Positions 28,377-37,817 are shown, counted from the stretch's first letter. The stretch is 64,000 nt of DNA from Martelella sp. AD-3 (GCF_001578105.1 NZ_CP014275.1:806001-870000), one strand, 5' to 3'. Translations and numbers: made by a program. Notes: generated by a model not told the origin, from the letters alone.

Positions 28377-29147
28377 TCAGCCCTTCGGCATCAGCCGTTT
28401 TTCCGTGCGGAAATGGTGCATGGTCTCAAAGGAGCAGAATTCGACCGGGCCGAGACGGATCTCCTGAAGCTCCGGATAGACCGCCTCGAACAAGGCCGAT
28501 GACTGCTCGACGTGGGCTTTCGCGGTTTCAGGCGGCATGCGCCGGATGCGATAGGCGAACGAGATGTGGAACTGGTAGCGGTCGTGATCCTCGCGCCTGA
28601 GGCCCGTCGCATCGGCAAGCCGGTCACGCATCCGCCAGAGTTCGTCGAAGCTTTCGCGGTCTGCTGGTTCGGCGTGGATGGAGTAGCCGGCCTTCAGGTG
28701 GTCGGCGCGCACGGTAACGCCGGAAAAACCCTCGATATCCGCAGAAGCAGCGAGAAAACGACGGTTCATCTCGTTAAGCGACAATCCGCGCTCCACGTCG
28801 TCCGGCCAGCCGTCCGTATCCAGCGGATTGCCGGAAATGCCGCAGAACACGGTCATGTGGAAGCTCTCGGGCGGCAGGAAGGTGAAATAGCGCGCCGTCG
28901 GCAGCGTCTTCAGCTTTTCCTGCAATTCGCAAAGGATAGCGTATTCGCTTGAAGACCTGTCGATATGGCAAATGAAGGTATTGCCTGGATAGGGCAGGAC
29001 GCGTCCATCCGTCGCGAATTTTCCGCCGCCGTTGTCAGACGTGATGGACGGCAGGGGCTTGCCCATCTTGCCGGTTTCATCGATGCGGTTGAGCCAGTTG
29101 TCGTGTTCAGCCTCGGTGCGCGCGGAATGGAAGTGTCGGGGGCTCAT
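28377..29147 (-). CDS. DUF1868 protein, 2H phosphoesterase-like
   Basis: A 256-residue protein of DUF1868, part of the 2H phosphoesterase superfamily. Both catalytic HxT/S motifs are intact: His97-Met-Thr99 in SFHMTVF and His194-Ile-Ser196 in YQFHISFAY. Superfamily members act on cyclic phosphates or RNA 2'-phosphate ends; this branch has no assigned substrate. The start ATG at 29147 has no strong ribosome site. It stands alone between glpR and the ABC importer. Confidence 0.8.
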   Translation of the reverse strand: MSPRHFHSARTEAEHDNWLNRIDETGKMGKPLPSITSDNGGGKFATDGRVLPYPGNTFICHIDRSSSEYAILCELQEKLKTLPTARYFTFLPPESFHMTVFCGISGNPLDTDGWPDDVERGLSLNEMNRRFLAASADIEGFSGVTVRADHLKAGYSIHAEPADRESFDELWRMRDRLADATGLRREDHDRYQFHISFAYRIRRMPPETAKAHVEQSSALFEAVYPELQEIRLGPVEFCSFETMHHFRTEKRLMPKG

Positions 29148-29189
29148 GAGAGCATGCCTTTTCTTGTTTTTCTTTGTAGGAGCGAGGAA

Positions 29190-29218
29190 GGCCCGGCAAT
29201 CGGTTCGACCGCCGGGCC
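29190..29218 (-). terminator. Terminator after the ABC importer operon
   Basis: GGCCCGGC / GCCGGGCC with an inner CGGT/ACCG pair forms a stable hairpin 17 bases after the binding-protein stop on the minus strand, followed there by TTCCTC. Confidence 0.65.
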
Positions 29219-29234
29219 AAGTGTTTCGCAGAAA

Positions 29235-30341
29235 TCAGCGCTCGAGGATGACGTTGTCGACGAAGGCTTCTTCCATCGCCGTCTTGAACGGCTGGGCGGC
29301 GCCCGGGACCGAGTATTGGCGCTGGTCGTTGGAGATCAGCGCGTTGCTGTCATCGGCATTGGCATTCATCGGCGCCGTGCCGAAGGTGGCGTTGAACGTC
29401 GTCTGGGTTTCCGGCGAGGTCAGCCAGTCGATCAGGAGGGCCGCTGCGGCCGGATGCGGGGCGTTTTGCGGAATGGCAACGCCGTTGCCGCCGCCGTTCA
29501 TGCCCATTTCCGGGATGTAGAGCTTGAGGTCCTTGCGCGCTTCGCCGCTCTTTTGCAGGCTTGCCAGATGGTCTTCCCAGACCGGGGCCATGAAGAGTTC
29601 GCCGTCGGACATGCGGATGATGCTGTCGGCGTTGGACGTGGTGATGACGTAGTCGTCGGCATAATCGTTGAAGAAAGCGAAGCCGGGCTCAAGCGCCTCG
29701 ATGCGGGCGGCGGAATCATCACCGTCGTTGAAGTCGAGACCGGACAGGACGCGCAGGATGTTCGAATAGAAGGACGGGCCGGAGCCGCCATTCTCATAGT
29801 TGAAGCCGAACTTGCCGGGATTGCCTTCCCAGAAGGCGGAGAAGTTTTCCGGCGTCTGCGGCAGGGCATTCTCGTCGACCTTGGCCGGGTCGTAGGCGAT
29901 GCCGGTCTGGTTGCCCCAATAGGCGTAAACATAGTCGCCGCCGTCGATATTGTTGACCGTGTTGATGCGGCCGGCATCCTCGGGCAGCATGGAAAGCGGG
30001 GTGAAGAGCTTGGCAAAATCAAGAGTCGACATGTCGCCATAGCCCCAGGCGAAGACGTCGATATCACCGGTGTCGCTGCCGCTTGCGGCGAGAAGCTTGT
30101 CGGCATTGCCGGAGGCCGTGCCGCCGGCCGGAATGTTCACCTTGATGCCGTATTTCTCTTCAAAAGGGGCGACGACCTTGCGGAAATCGTCCTGGAAATA
30201 CCAGACATACCAGTTGACCTCGCCTTCCTGCTTGGCCTTGGCGACGATGTCGTCCCAGCTCATCGCGGTGATGTCGGCAGCGAATGCGGCGCTTGCGCCA
30301 AACGCCAGTGCGGTGGTCGAAAAAATAAGCGTTTTCAGCAT
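29235..30341 (-). CDS. ABC importer, periplasmic substrate-binding protein
   Basis: A 368-residue periplasmic binding protein with a signal peptide (LIFSTTALAFGASAAFA). It belongs to the cluster that includes PotD-like and iron-type binding proteins; AYWGNQTGIAYDP and IPEMGMNGGGNGVAIPQNAPHP support this. Substrate is uncertain: polyamine-like or a sugar/polyol derivative, given the divergent ROK regulator. ATG 30341 follows GGAGAG. It is the last gene of a four-gene operon, ATPase-permease-permease-binding protein, an order in which the binding protein is distal. Confidence 0.88.
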   Translation of the reverse strand: MLKTLIFSTTALAFGASAAFAADITAMSWDDIVAKAKQEGEVNWYVWYFQDDFRKVVAPFEEKYGIKVNIPAGGTASGNADKLLAASGSDTGDIDVFAWGYGDMSTLDFAKLFTPLSMLPEDAGRINTVNNIDGGDYVYAYWGNQTGIAYDPAKVDENALPQTPENFSAFWEGNPGKFGFNYENGGSGPSFYSNILRVLSGLDFNDGDDSAARIEALEPGFAFFNDYADDYVITTSNADSIIRMSDGELFMAPVWEDHLASLQKSGEARKDLKLYIPEMGMNGGGNGVAIPQNAPHPAAAALLIDWLTSPETQTTFNATFGTAPMNANADDSNALISNDQRQYSVPGAAQPFKTAMEEAFVDNVILER

Positions 30342-30386
30342 TTTGACAGTCTCTCCGTTGGGTTTCTTCCTGGGCATGCGACCGCG

Positions 30387-31214
30387 TTATCCCTTGCCTG
30401 ATGCAAGCGTCGGATTGGCCGACTTCAGAAGCTTCTCGAGGATCAGCATCAGCAAAACATTGGGGACGACGAGGATGAGGGACAGCACTGCGGCGTTGGG
30501 ACGGACGAAGTCCTGGCCGAGCGCTGCGTAGAGAAGGGTCGGGACCGTGACGATTTCCGGCGAACCGACGATATAGGCGATGGCGAACTCCTCGATCGAC
30601 TGGATGAAGACGATGAGGAGCGTGGCGAAGATGCCGGGGCGCAGCGCCGGCAGATAGGCGGCCGTAAACCGCGCCCAGGGGCTCGCCCCGAGATCGCGCG
30701 CGGCATCGATATGATCCTGGCGGACCTGTTCGAAACTCACCGTCATGATCCGGATTGCGTAGGGCAGGAACAACACCGAATGGGCGAAGACGATGGCGCC
30801 GAAACGGAAGTTCTGCAGTCCGAGCGTGAACAGCAGCGCGGTAAAGAAGATCGAGGTGACGAAGGGCGGCACGACGAGCGGCAGAAGGCAGAGGATCTTG
30901 GCGACCTCACGCCCCGGAAAGGCGAAGCGCCCGAGCGCCAGCGCTGTCGGCAGCGACAGAAGCAGGCAGGTGACGGCCGCTGTCGGGGCAAGCGTGTAGG
31001 ACGTCAGAAGCGCCTGTTTGAGGCCGGAATGCTGCCACATGTCGCTCCAGCGGGCAAAGGACATCACCGGCGGCAGAAGCGTTGAGGCCGTCCAGGGCTC
31101 CGCCGGGTCGGTCAGCGACCACAGAACCGCGATGGCGAAGGGAATGATCAGCCAGACGGTGAAGACCACCGAAAGCAGGATCAGAAGGGCGAAATCGAGC
31201 TTCCTGCGGGTCAT
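30387..31214 (-). CDS. ABC importer permease (PotC-like)
   Basis: A 275-residue membrane protein with six hydrophobic helices. The cytoplasmic EAA loop is visible as HIDAARDLGASPWARFTAAYLPALRPG, which docks the ATPase. It starts with ATGA overlap with the upstream permease gene, so the two are co-translated. Sequence layout follows the second permease of polyamine/iron-type importers. Start ATG 31214 is fixed by the overlap. Confidence 0.9.
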   Translation of the reverse strand: MTRRKLDFALLILLSVVFTVWLIIPFAIAVLWSLTDPAEPWTASTLLPPVMSFARWSDMWQHSGLKQALLTSYTLAPTAAVTCLLLSLPTALALGRFAFPGREVAKILCLLPLVVPPFVTSIFFTALLFTLGLQNFRFGAIVFAHSVLFLPYAIRIMTVSFEQVRQDHIDAARDLGASPWARFTAAYLPALRPGIFATLLIVFIQSIEEFAIAYIVGSPEIVTVPTLLYAALGQDFVRPNAAVLSLILVVPNVLLMLILEKLLKSANPTLASGKG

Positions 31215-32065
31215 TTCAGCCGTCCCCTCATGATAAACCTTGCCGCGACCGCCAGAAGCGTCGAGCCCACCAGGGCAAGCGCCATCAGCGACACGCCGAC
31301 GACGGCGGCCGAATGCCAGTCGCCGCGACCCTTGAAGAACACCATCAGCTGGGCGAGCGACTGGACATTGGTGGGGCCGACAACCGTCTGGAAGGAGAAG
31401 TCGGCGAGCGCGCCGATGAAGATGATGACGAGGGCGGCCTGCATGGCGGAAACCGAGAGCGGCGCGATGACCTTGCGAAAGCGCGACCATGCGCCCGCGC
31501 CCATGTCGCGGGCGGCATCCAGCACGTCGTCGGAAATGCCCTGCACCGCGCCCGTCAGCAGCAGGAGCGCAAAGGGCAGGTTCTTCCACACCTGAAGGAT
31601 GAGGACGGCGATGCCGTGGCGGTCATTCTGCAGCCGATGCGGTTCGCTCCAGATGCCGAGCGCCTGCATCAGCTGGTTCAGCGGCCCGTGATAGGCGATG
31701 ATGTTCAAGAACAGGAAGGCCGCGACCAGCCCATGCACCAGCATCGGCGCCTTCAGCATGGAGCCGATGGTCATCGAGCCGGGGAAGGGTTTTCTCAGCC
31801 AGATCGCCAGCGGGTAGGCAAGGGCGACCGAGAGGATGGCGCTGACCGAGCCGATATAGAGCGAATAGCGCACCGAGCGGGAAAACAGCCTGCGGCCGAA
31901 AACCTCGCCCCAATATTCAAACGAGAACTGGCCTTCCGCCCCGAAACTGAAATAGCCGAGCGACTGGGCGACAGCCATGTAGATGACCGTGCCAATCAGC
32001 GCCAGGATCAGTCCGAGGCCGGGCATCAGCAGCGCAATGACAATAAGCCAGCGACGGGCGGTCAT
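31211..32065 (-). CDS. ABC importer permease (PotB-like)
   Basis: A 284-residue permease with about six membrane helices starting RRWLIVIALLMPGLGLILAL. The EAA loop reads VLDAARDMGAGAWSRFRKVIAPLS. It overlaps the ATPase gene by 4 bases on one side and the second permease gene by 4 bases on the other, giving a tightly coupled translation unit with fixed start and stop positions. Confidence 0.9.
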   Translation of the reverse strand: MTARRWLIVIALLMPGLGLILALIGTVIYMAVAQSLGYFSFGAEGQFSFEYWGEVFGRRLFSRSVRYSLYIGSVSAILSVALAYPLAIWLRKPFPGSMTIGSMLKAPMLVHGLVAAFLFLNIIAYHGPLNQLMQALGIWSEPHRLQNDRHGIAVLILQVWKNLPFALLLLTGAVQGISDDVLDAARDMGAGAWSRFRKVIAPLSVSAMQAALVIIFIGALADFSFQTVVGPTNVQSLAQLMVFFKGRGDWHSAAVVGVSLMALALVGSTLLAVAARFIMRGRLK

Positions 32066-33117
32066 GCCTCCGCTCCAAGCAGGATCACATCTTCCGGAGC
32101 GACGGTGAAATAGACGGTGTCGCCTTCTCTCAAGTCTGTTTCGCGGGCCTGGATACGGTAGGAAATGCCGTTGGTCCCGGCGATCAGATCGGTGAAGTGG
32201 CCCTGGAAGGTGCGGGTCACGACCGTGCCCGAAAGCGCGCCATCTGCAGGACCGCTCAGGAGCCGCGCGGTTTCCGGCCGGAAACAGAGGCAGATATTCC
32301 CCTCGGGAAGGGCAGCCTCGCGCGGGACCAAAAAAATGCCGGCAGGCGTTTCGATGAGCCGGTCCTTTCCGCCGTCGCGCGGCTTCAGCCTGGCCGGAAG
32401 GATATTGGCGCCGCCGATGAAATCGGCGACGAAACGGGTGGCGGGCTTGCGGTAGAGCACCTCCGGCGTGTCGGCCTGTTCCACCCGCCCGGCATTCATC
32501 ACGAAGATCCGGTCGGAAAGCGCCAGCGCCTCGGCCTGGTCATGGGTCACGTAGATGGCGGTGAGGGCGAAATCCTGCTGGATGCGGCGGATTTCGATGC
32601 GCACCTGATCGCGCAGCTTGGCATCGAGGTTGGACAGCGGCTCGTCAAAGAGGATGACGCCGGGACGCATGACGAGCGCCCTGCCGAGCGAGACCCGCTG
32701 CTGCTGGCCGCCGGAAAGCTGGTTCGGAAGCTTCTCAAGCTGCGGTTCCAGCCCGAGCTTTTCCGCCACCTCGCCGACGCGTGCGATACGGTCCCTGCGC
32801 GGAACTTTCTTCTGCTTGAGGCCGAATTCGAGATTTTCCTTCACGCTCAGATGCGGAAAGAGCGCATAGGACTGGAAGCAGAGCGCGGTATCGCGCGCCT
32901 CCGGCGGCCTGTCGGTCACATCGTTCCCGCCGAGAAAAATCCGGCCGGACGATGGTTTCAGAAAGCCGGAGATCATTTTCAACAGAGTGGTCTTGCCGCA
33001 GCCGGAAGGCCCGAGAAGCGTCACGAACTCGCCCGGCGCGACGTCGAAGCTGATGTCGTTGACGGCCGTGAAGCGGTCGAAACGCATGACCAGATGGTCT
33101 GCTGAAATGCCTGTCAT
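32062..33117 (-). CDS. ABC importer ATPase (PotA-like)
   Basis: A 351-residue ATPase that powers the importer. Walker A is GPSGCGKTTLL near residue 36, the signature LSGGQQQR near 134, and Walker B ILFDEPLSNLDA follows. The last 110 residues form a TOBE-type regulatory domain, as in PotA/MalK proteins. GGGGGAG precedes the start. It is the first gene of the operon and is divergent from the ROK regulator, with a possible operator between them. Confidence 0.93.
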   Translation of the reverse strand: MTGISADHLVMRFDRFTAVNDISFDVAPGEFVTLLGPSGCGKTTLLKMISGFLKPSSGRIFLGGNDVTDRPPEARDTALCFQSYALFPHLSVKENLEFGLKQKKVPRRDRIARVGEVAEKLGLEPQLEKLPNQLSGGQQQRVSLGRALVMRPGVILFDEPLSNLDAKLRDQVRIEIRRIQQDFALTAIYVTHDQAEALALSDRIFVMNAGRVEQADTPEVLYRKPATRFVADFIGGANILPARLKPRDGGKDRLIETPAGIFLVPREAALPEGNICLCFRPETARLLSGPADGALSGTVVTRTFQGHFTDLIAGTNGISYRIQARETDLREGDTVYFTVAPEDVILLGAEA

Positions 33118-33148
33118 TTATGTCTCCCCCTGTTGAGGTGATAGTTTA

Positions 33149-33165
33149 TTACTCATTGTAAGTAA
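33149..33165. promoter_or_regulatory. Candidate ROK operator
   Basis: TTACT-CATTGTA-AGTAA is a 5-bp dyad in a strikingly AT-rich stretch (33143-33178) between the divergent ABC ATPase and ROK genes. ROK repressors commonly bind AT-rich dyads, so this is a reasonable operator guess. Confidence 0.4.
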
Positions 33166-33289
33166 AATTAATATGACAATGGTGCTGCATTTTCCTGACA
33201 GCCGGGTTCGCGCCAGGACCGCAAATCTGGATTCCGGCGCACAAACATGCTCAAAGGCTTCTGGCGGCAGGCAGGAGATGAGGCGTGCA

Positions 33290-34459
33290 ATGGGCTCGGT
33301 GGAAGAGATGAGCGGTGCGGAGGGGGCAAATCCGATCTTTGAGATCGGCCGGAGCGGCGCGCTGGTTCTCGACGCCATCCGGCGCGGCGGCTCGGTCGCC
33401 CGTTCGGATCTCACCGAACGCACGCCGCTATCCCAGCAAAGCGTGCATCGCCTCGCCGAAGACCTTTTGGAAAAGGGTTTTCTCAGGCTGGAAGCGCCGA
33501 AAATCGCCGGAAGGGGCAAGCCGAGCCCGCGGCTGGCGCTCTCGCCGGACGGCGCATACGGGATCGGGATTGCCGTCGATACCGAAGAGGTGCGCGTCGC
33601 CGTCACCAATATTGTCGGCGATATCCTCCATCTCGTGATCCTCGACGTCGAGCCGAACGACCCCGAGCGCGTGCGCGATGAGGCGGCTGAGCGCGTGCCG
33701 GAGATCGTCGCGGGGCTGAAGCTTGACCGGCGCAGGATCGCAGGCGTCGGCATTTCCATGCAGGGCTATCGCCGCACGCGCTCCCTGGCCTTCGTGCCGC
33801 CGCCGAAGATTGCCGCCTGGCGTGACCGCGACGTGGGCGAGATCTTCTCAGGCGCGTTTGGCCTGCCGCTGATGGCGGAGAACAATGCCACGCTTGGCGC
33901 GGAAGCGGAAAACTGGGTCGGCGCCGGCCTGCGCTTCGACAATTTCGCCTATCTGTCGATCAATCTCGGTTTCGGCGGTGGCGTCGTCATCAACGGCGCG
34001 CCCTATCTCGGCTACCATATGAACGCGGCGGAAATTTCCTCGATCTACACGCCGGAAGAGCAGGAGCGCCGTCCGGCGCTCAGAACGCTGATTGCGATGC
34101 TGCGCGAGGCCGGGCGCGATATCGGCTCCGTCAATGCTTTGAAGCGGCACTATGACCCGTCCTGGCCGGAAATTGACCGCTGGATCGAACGGGTGACCCC
34201 CGCGCTCGACCAGATGCTCAGAGCGATGACCGGCATTCTCGATCCCGCGGCCATCGTCTTCGGCGGCGAAGCGCCGCGCGATCTGAGGGTACGTCTGGCG
34301 CAGGCCTCAAGTCCGCGCACGGTCGACGAGATCAACCTGCCGTTTCCCGGTCCCGAACTGCTGATCAGCGAGATCGAGACCGATCCGAATGTTCTGGGGG
34401 CCGCACTCCTGCCGATCCGCAAGCGATTGTTCAGTGCGACACCCGGTATTCACACCTGA
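33290..34459 (+). CDS. ROK family transcriptional regulator without zinc motif
   Basis: A 389-residue ROK protein with an N-terminal winged helix (RSDLTERTPLSQQSVHRLAEDL) and a ROK domain (YLSINLGFGGGVVINGAPYLG). The usual CxCGxxGC zinc motif after this segment is absent and the preceding conserved GEIGH is replaced by NAAEI, so sugar kinase activity is unlikely. It probably represses the divergent ABC operon. The start is uncertain: ATG 33290 has GAGG 6 bases upstream, while 33173 and 33308 are alternatives. It converges with the thiolase gene with 4 bases between stops. Confidence 0.85.
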   Translation: MGSVEEMSGAEGANPIFEIGRSGALVLDAIRRGGSVARSDLTERTPLSQQSVHRLAEDLLEKGFLRLEAPKIAGRGKPSPRLALSPDGAYGIGIAVDTEEVRVAVTNIVGDILHLVILDVEPNDPERVRDEAAERVPEIVAGLKLDRRRIAGVGISMQGYRRTRSLAFVPPPKIAAWRDRDVGEIFSGAFGLPLMAENNATLGAEAENWVGAGLRFDNFAYLSINLGFGGGVVINGAPYLGYHMNAAEISSIYTPEEQERRPALRTLIAMLREAGRDIGSVNALKRHYDPSWPEIDRWIERVTPALDQMLRAMTGILDPAAIVFGGEAPRDLRVRLAQASSPRTVDEINLPFPGPELLISEIETDPNVLGAALLPIRKRLFSATPGIHT

Positions 34460-34463
34460 ACGC

Positions 34464-35639
34464 CTATCCCCGCTCCACGCAGAGCGCGACGCCCATGCCG
34501 CCGCCGATACAGAGCGTGGCAAGGCCCTTGCGGACATCGCGACGCTTCATCTCGTGAAGCAGGGTCACAAGAATGCGTGCGCCGGAGGCGCCGATCGGAT
34601 GGCCGATGGCGATCGCCCCGCCATTGACGTTGACCTTGTCCGGGTCGAAGCCGAGCCCGTCATTGACGGCGCAGGCCTGGGCGGCAAAGGCTTCGTTGGC
34701 TTCGACAAGATCGAGGTCGCCGACGGACCAGCCGGCCTTTTCCAGCGCCTTCAGCGAGGCCGGGATCGGGCCGGTGCCCATGATGGAAGGGTCGACGCCG
34801 GCCGTTGCCCAGGAGGCGATGCGGGCAAGCGGCGTCAGTCCGCGTCGTGCGGCTTCATCGGCATGCATCAGGACGAGAGCGGCCGCGCCGTCATTGAGGC
34901 CAGAGGCATTGCCCGCCGTCACCGTGCCGTCCTTGTCGAAGGCCGGACGAAGGGCGGCCAGCGTCTCGGCGCTGGCATCGGGGCGGATCTGTTCATCGGT
35001 GTCGACAATGGTTTCGCTCCTGCGCGATTTGACGGCAAAGGGCACGATCTCCTCGGCAAACCGTCCGGCCTCGCGCGCGGCGGTCGCCTTGCGATGACTG
35101 GCAAGCGCGAACTCATCCTGGCGGGCGCGGTCGATACCGCATTGGCGCGCGATGTTTTCAGCGGTGATGCCCATATGCATGCCGCCGAAGGCGTCCGTCA
35201 GGCCATCGCCGACCATGGTGTCGACAAAACTTGCCGTGCCCATCTTGTGGCCGGAGCGCAGATGCGCGCAATGGGGCGAGAGCGACATGGATTCCTGTCC
35301 GCCGGCCACCACGATGCGGGCATCGCCCATGGCGATCTGCTGCATGCCGATTGCCACCGACCGCAGTCCGGAACCGCAGACCTGGTTGATCAGAAAGGCC
35401 GTCGCGCTATCGGGAATGCCGGTGGCAATCGCCGCCTGGCGGGCCGGGTTTTGTCCGGCGCCTGCTGTCAGCACCTGGCCGAGGATGACCTCGTCCACCT
35501 CTTCGGGGCTCACAGCAGCCCGCGCGAGCGCAGCAGCGATCGCCGTGCTGCCGAGCTGATGGGCGGGCACGCTGGCGAAGGACTTCATGAAGGCGCCGAC
35601 AGCCGTGCGTGCGGCGGAAACGATGACCACGTCGCTCAT
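34464..35639 (-). CDS. Acetyl-CoA acetyltransferase (thiolase)
   Basis: A 391-residue thiolase II. The acyl-enzyme Cys lies in [14 protein letters not shown] (about residue 88); the His and second Cys lie in [17 protein letters not shown] and [13 protein letters not shown]. Together with the two CoA-transferase genes it would convert acetoacetyl-CoA to two acetyl-CoA. A beta-ketoadipyl-CoA thiolase (PcaF) role is the main alternative, but the sequence looks closer to acetoacetyl-CoA thiolases. Start ATG 35639 overlaps the stop of the B subunit gene. Confidence 0.93.
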   Translation of the reverse strand: MSDVVIVSAARTAVGAFMKSFASVPAHQLGSTAIAAALARAAVSPEEVDEVILGQVLTAGAGQNPARQAAIATGIPDSATAFLINQVCGSGLRSVAIGMQQIAMGDARIVVAGGQESMSLSPHCAHLRSGHKMGTASFVDTMVGDGLTDAFGGMHMGITAENIARQCGIDRARQDEFALASHRKATAAREAGRFAEEIVPFAVKSRRSETIVDTDEQIRPDASAETLAALRPAFDKDGTVTAGNASGLNDGAAALVLMHADEAARRGLTPLARIASWATAGVDPSIMGTGPIPASLKALEKAGWSVGDLDLVEANEAFAAQACAVNDGLGFDPDKVNVNGGAIAIGHPIGASGARILVTLLHEMKRRDVRKGLATLCIGGGMGVALCVERG

Positions 35640-36295
35640 TGGCCGCTCTCCCGATCCAGCCCGACCTCGAAACGGGCCTCGGTCTTGGCTTTGATTTCCT
35701 CGAGGGTGACGCCATCGGCAAGTTCGGTAAGGACCATCTTCACCGGGCCTTGCCTTGCAATGGTGAAGACGCCGAGATCTGTGATCACCATGTCGGCCAC
35801 CCGCGTGCCGGTCAGCGGCAGTGTGCATTCGCGCAGGAGCTTCGGGGTGCCCTTCGCCTCATGCTCCATCACCACGACGACGCGCTTGACGCCGGCGACG
35901 AGATCCATCGCCCCGCCCATGCCCTTGACCATCTTGCCCGGGATCATCCAGTTGGCGAGATCGCCGTTTTCGGCCACCTGCATGGCGCCGAGGATCGACA
36001 GGTCTATATGACCGCCGCGGATCATGGCGAAGCTTTCCGATGAGGAGAAAAAGCTCGTCTGGGGCAGCGCGGTCACCGTCTGCTTGCCGGCATTGATCAG
36101 GTCCGCATCCTCTTCGCCTTCATACGGGAAGGGACCCATGCCCATCATGCCGTTCTCGCTCTGCAGGCGCACATCCATGTCGTCGGGAATGAAGTTGGCG
36201 ACAAGCGTCGGAATGCCGATGCCGAGATTGACATAGAAGCCGTCTTCGAGTTCGCGGGCGGCGCGGGCCGCCATCTGGTCACGTGTCCAGGCCAT
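35636..36295 (-). CDS. 3-oxoacid CoA-transferase, subunit B
   Basis: A 219-residue beta subunit of a class I CoA-transferase. The catalytic Glu is in [13 protein letters not shown] (near residue 46), and [13 protein letters not shown] precedes it. It would transfer CoA from succinyl-CoA to acetoacetate (ScoB/AtoA-like). It follows the A subunit by 1 base and overlaps the thiolase gene by 4 bases, so the three are one operon. Beta-ketoadipate transferase is the alternative. Confidence 0.92.
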   Translation of the reverse strand: MAWTRDQMAARAARELEDGFYVNLGIGIPTLVANFIPDDMDVRLQSENGMMGMGPFPYEGEEDADLINAGKQTVTALPQTSFFSSSESFAMIRGGHIDLSILGAMQVAENGDLANWMIPGKMVKGMGGAMDLVAGVKRVVVVMEHEAKGTPKLLRECTLPLTGTRVADMVITDLGVFTIARQGPVKMVLTELADGVTLEEIKAKTEARFEVGLDRESGQ

Positions 36296-36296
36296 G

Positions 36297-37010
36297 TCAC
36301 GCCTCCTCCGAATTGCGTTCGCGCACCGTGCGTTTTTCGATGTGCTTCACCGGGTCCGGCACATGAACGATGCGGGAAACGAAGATGCCGGGCGTATGGA
36401 TATGGTCGGGATCGATCTCGCCGGGGGCAACCAGATGCTCGACTTCGGCAACCGTCAGCCGGGCGGCGGTTGCCATGTCCGGATTGAAGTTGCGCGCGGT
36501 CTTGCGGTAGACGAGATTGCCTTCATGATCGCCCTTGTAGGCATGGACGAGGGCGACATCGGCGAAAAGGCCGGTCTCCATCACATAGTCCTCGCCGCCG
36601 AAGCTGCGAACCTCCTTGCCCTCGGCAATCATCGTGCCGACGCCGGTCTTGGTGAAGAAGGCCGGAATGCCCGCGCCGCCGGCGCGGATGCGTTCGGCCA
36701 GCGTGCCCTGCGGGTTGAATTCGAGTTCCAGCTCGCCGCCGAGATACTGTTCGGCGAAGAGTTTGTTCTCGCCCACATAGGACGAGATCATCTTCCTGAT
36801 CTGCCGCGTTTCCAGAAGCTTGCCGAGGCCGATGCCGTCGACGCCGGCATTGTTGGAGATGACCGTCAGGTCGCGCGCGCCCGACTGCAGGACCGCGTCG
36901 ATCAGCGCTTCGGGAATGCCGCACAGGCCGAAGCCGCCCGACATGATCACCATGCCGTCACGCAACTGACCGGCGAGCGCGTCTGCCGCCGATTGATAGA
37001 CTTTCCGCAT
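36297..37010 (-). CDS. 3-oxoacid CoA-transferase, subunit A
   Basis: A 237-residue alpha subunit of the same CoA-transferase. Conserved glycine motifs [15 protein letters not shown] (near residue 23) and [19 protein letters not shown] are visible. GGAGGC lies before the start. It leads the operon and is divergent from the PAS-LuxR regulator, 83 bases away, which probably controls it. A bdhA gene at 57 kb would supply acetoacetate from 3-hydroxybutyrate. Confidence 0.92.
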   Translation of the reverse strand: MRKVYQSAADALAGQLRDGMVIMSGGFGLCGIPEALIDAVLQSGARDLTVISNNAGVDGIGLGKLLETRQIRKMISSYVGENKLFAEQYLGGELELEFNPQGTLAERIRAGGAGIPAFFTKTGVGTMIAEGKEVRSFGGEDYVMETGLFADVALVHAYKGDHEGNLVYRKTARNFNPDMATAARLTVAEVEHLVAPGEIDPDHIHTPGIFVSRIVHVPDPVKHIEKRTVRERNSEEA

Positions 37011-37077
37011 TTGCCTCCTCCCAGAGAAATTGCACTTTGTCAGATGCAGAATAAGGCTTGCGGCGGGGAAGGGCAGA

Positions 37078-37093
37078 GTCGTATTTATACGAC
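37078..37093. promoter_or_regulatory. 16-bp palindrome abutting the LuxR-type start
   Basis: GTCGTAT-TT-ATACGAC has perfect 7-bp arms and ends directly before the ATG of the PAS-LuxR gene. It lies in the 83-bp gap shared with the divergent CoA-transferase operon. Its symmetry fits a dimeric LuxR-type HTH site, and its position suggests autoregulation as well as control of the divergent operon. Confidence 0.55.
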
Positions 37094-37669
37094 ATGAATA
37101 CTGCTCAAACCGCCTTCACCCTGTCCGAGCTTCCGGTGCCGCTGGTCTTTGCCACGCATCGCGTGATCCGCGACTGCAACGCGGAATTCGCAGCGCTGTT
37201 CGGCTATGATCGCGCCACCCTCGTCAACAAGAGCTTCGCGCGTCTTTACCCGGCGATCGACGACTTCGTGCGCACCGGCGAGATGTGGCGGGACAATCTG
37301 CCGGGCGGCGCGGTCTATTACGACGAGCGCATCATGGCCGCGACCGACGGGCGCCGCTTCTGGTGCCGGGTCAGGGGGCGCTCGCACAATACGGACGATC
37401 CCTTCGCCGCCGCCGTCTATTGTTTCGAGCCGATCGCACGGCCGGTTTCGACGGCAAACAGGGGGCTGACCGGCCGCCAGCGCCAGATTCTGACGCTGGT
37501 TGCCCAGGGCAAGACCAATGCCGCGATCGCCGAGGAGCTGGGGCTTTCGCGCCGGACCATCGAGATGCACCGCCTGCGCATGACGCGGGCGCTTGGTCTT
37601 GCCAACACCGCCGAGCTCATTGCCTGGTTCCTCAACAGCGCCGAGGGCAGCGCGGAGCAGGGGCGGTAA
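37094..37669 (+). CDS. PAS-LuxR family transcriptional regulator
   Basis: A 191-residue regulator. The N-terminal two thirds form a PAS domain (ATHRVIRDCNAEFAALFGYD). The C terminus is a GerE-type HTH with LTGRQRQILTLVAQGKTNAAIAEELGLSRRT-like features, conserved Leu/Val spacing intact. It probably senses a small molecule or redox state and controls the divergent acetoacetate operon. ATG 37094 has no ribosome site of its own because the palindrome occupies that position; leaderless translation or a TTG at 37058 are alternatives. Confidence 0.83.
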   Translation: MNTAQTAFTLSELPVPLVFATHRVIRDCNAEFAALFGYDRATLVNKSFARLYPAIDDFVRTGEMWRDNLPGGAVYYDERIMAATDGRRFWCRVRGRSHNTDDPFAAAVYCFEPIARPVSTANRGLTGRQRQILTLVAQGKTNAAIAEELGLSRRTIEMHRLRMTRALGLANTAELIAWFLNSAEGSAEQGR

Positions 37670-37817
37670 ACCCGCGAACCGGCGGAGGCATGTCATGGAC
37701 ATGCGCGGCTGTGAGGCAGACCCTCGGCGCATGGCTGCGATGAGATATTGTCAATGTTCGTCGCTGCCGACCGGACTATACTGCGCGCAAGCACAATTCG
37801 CTTAAGGAGCAGACGTC

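Noticed and set aside
34464..37010. The CoA-transferase/thiolase set as the beta-ketoadipate pathway (pcaIJF)
   Set aside because: No other pca gene or PcaR/PcaQ regulator is nearby, and the thiolase looks closer to acetoacetyl-CoA thiolases. It is kept only as an alternative.
37748..37782. TTGTCA...TATACT as a promoter for the 47-residue gene
   Set aside because: The hexamers are 23 bases apart, too far for a standard promoter; only the TATACT box was kept as a weak hint.
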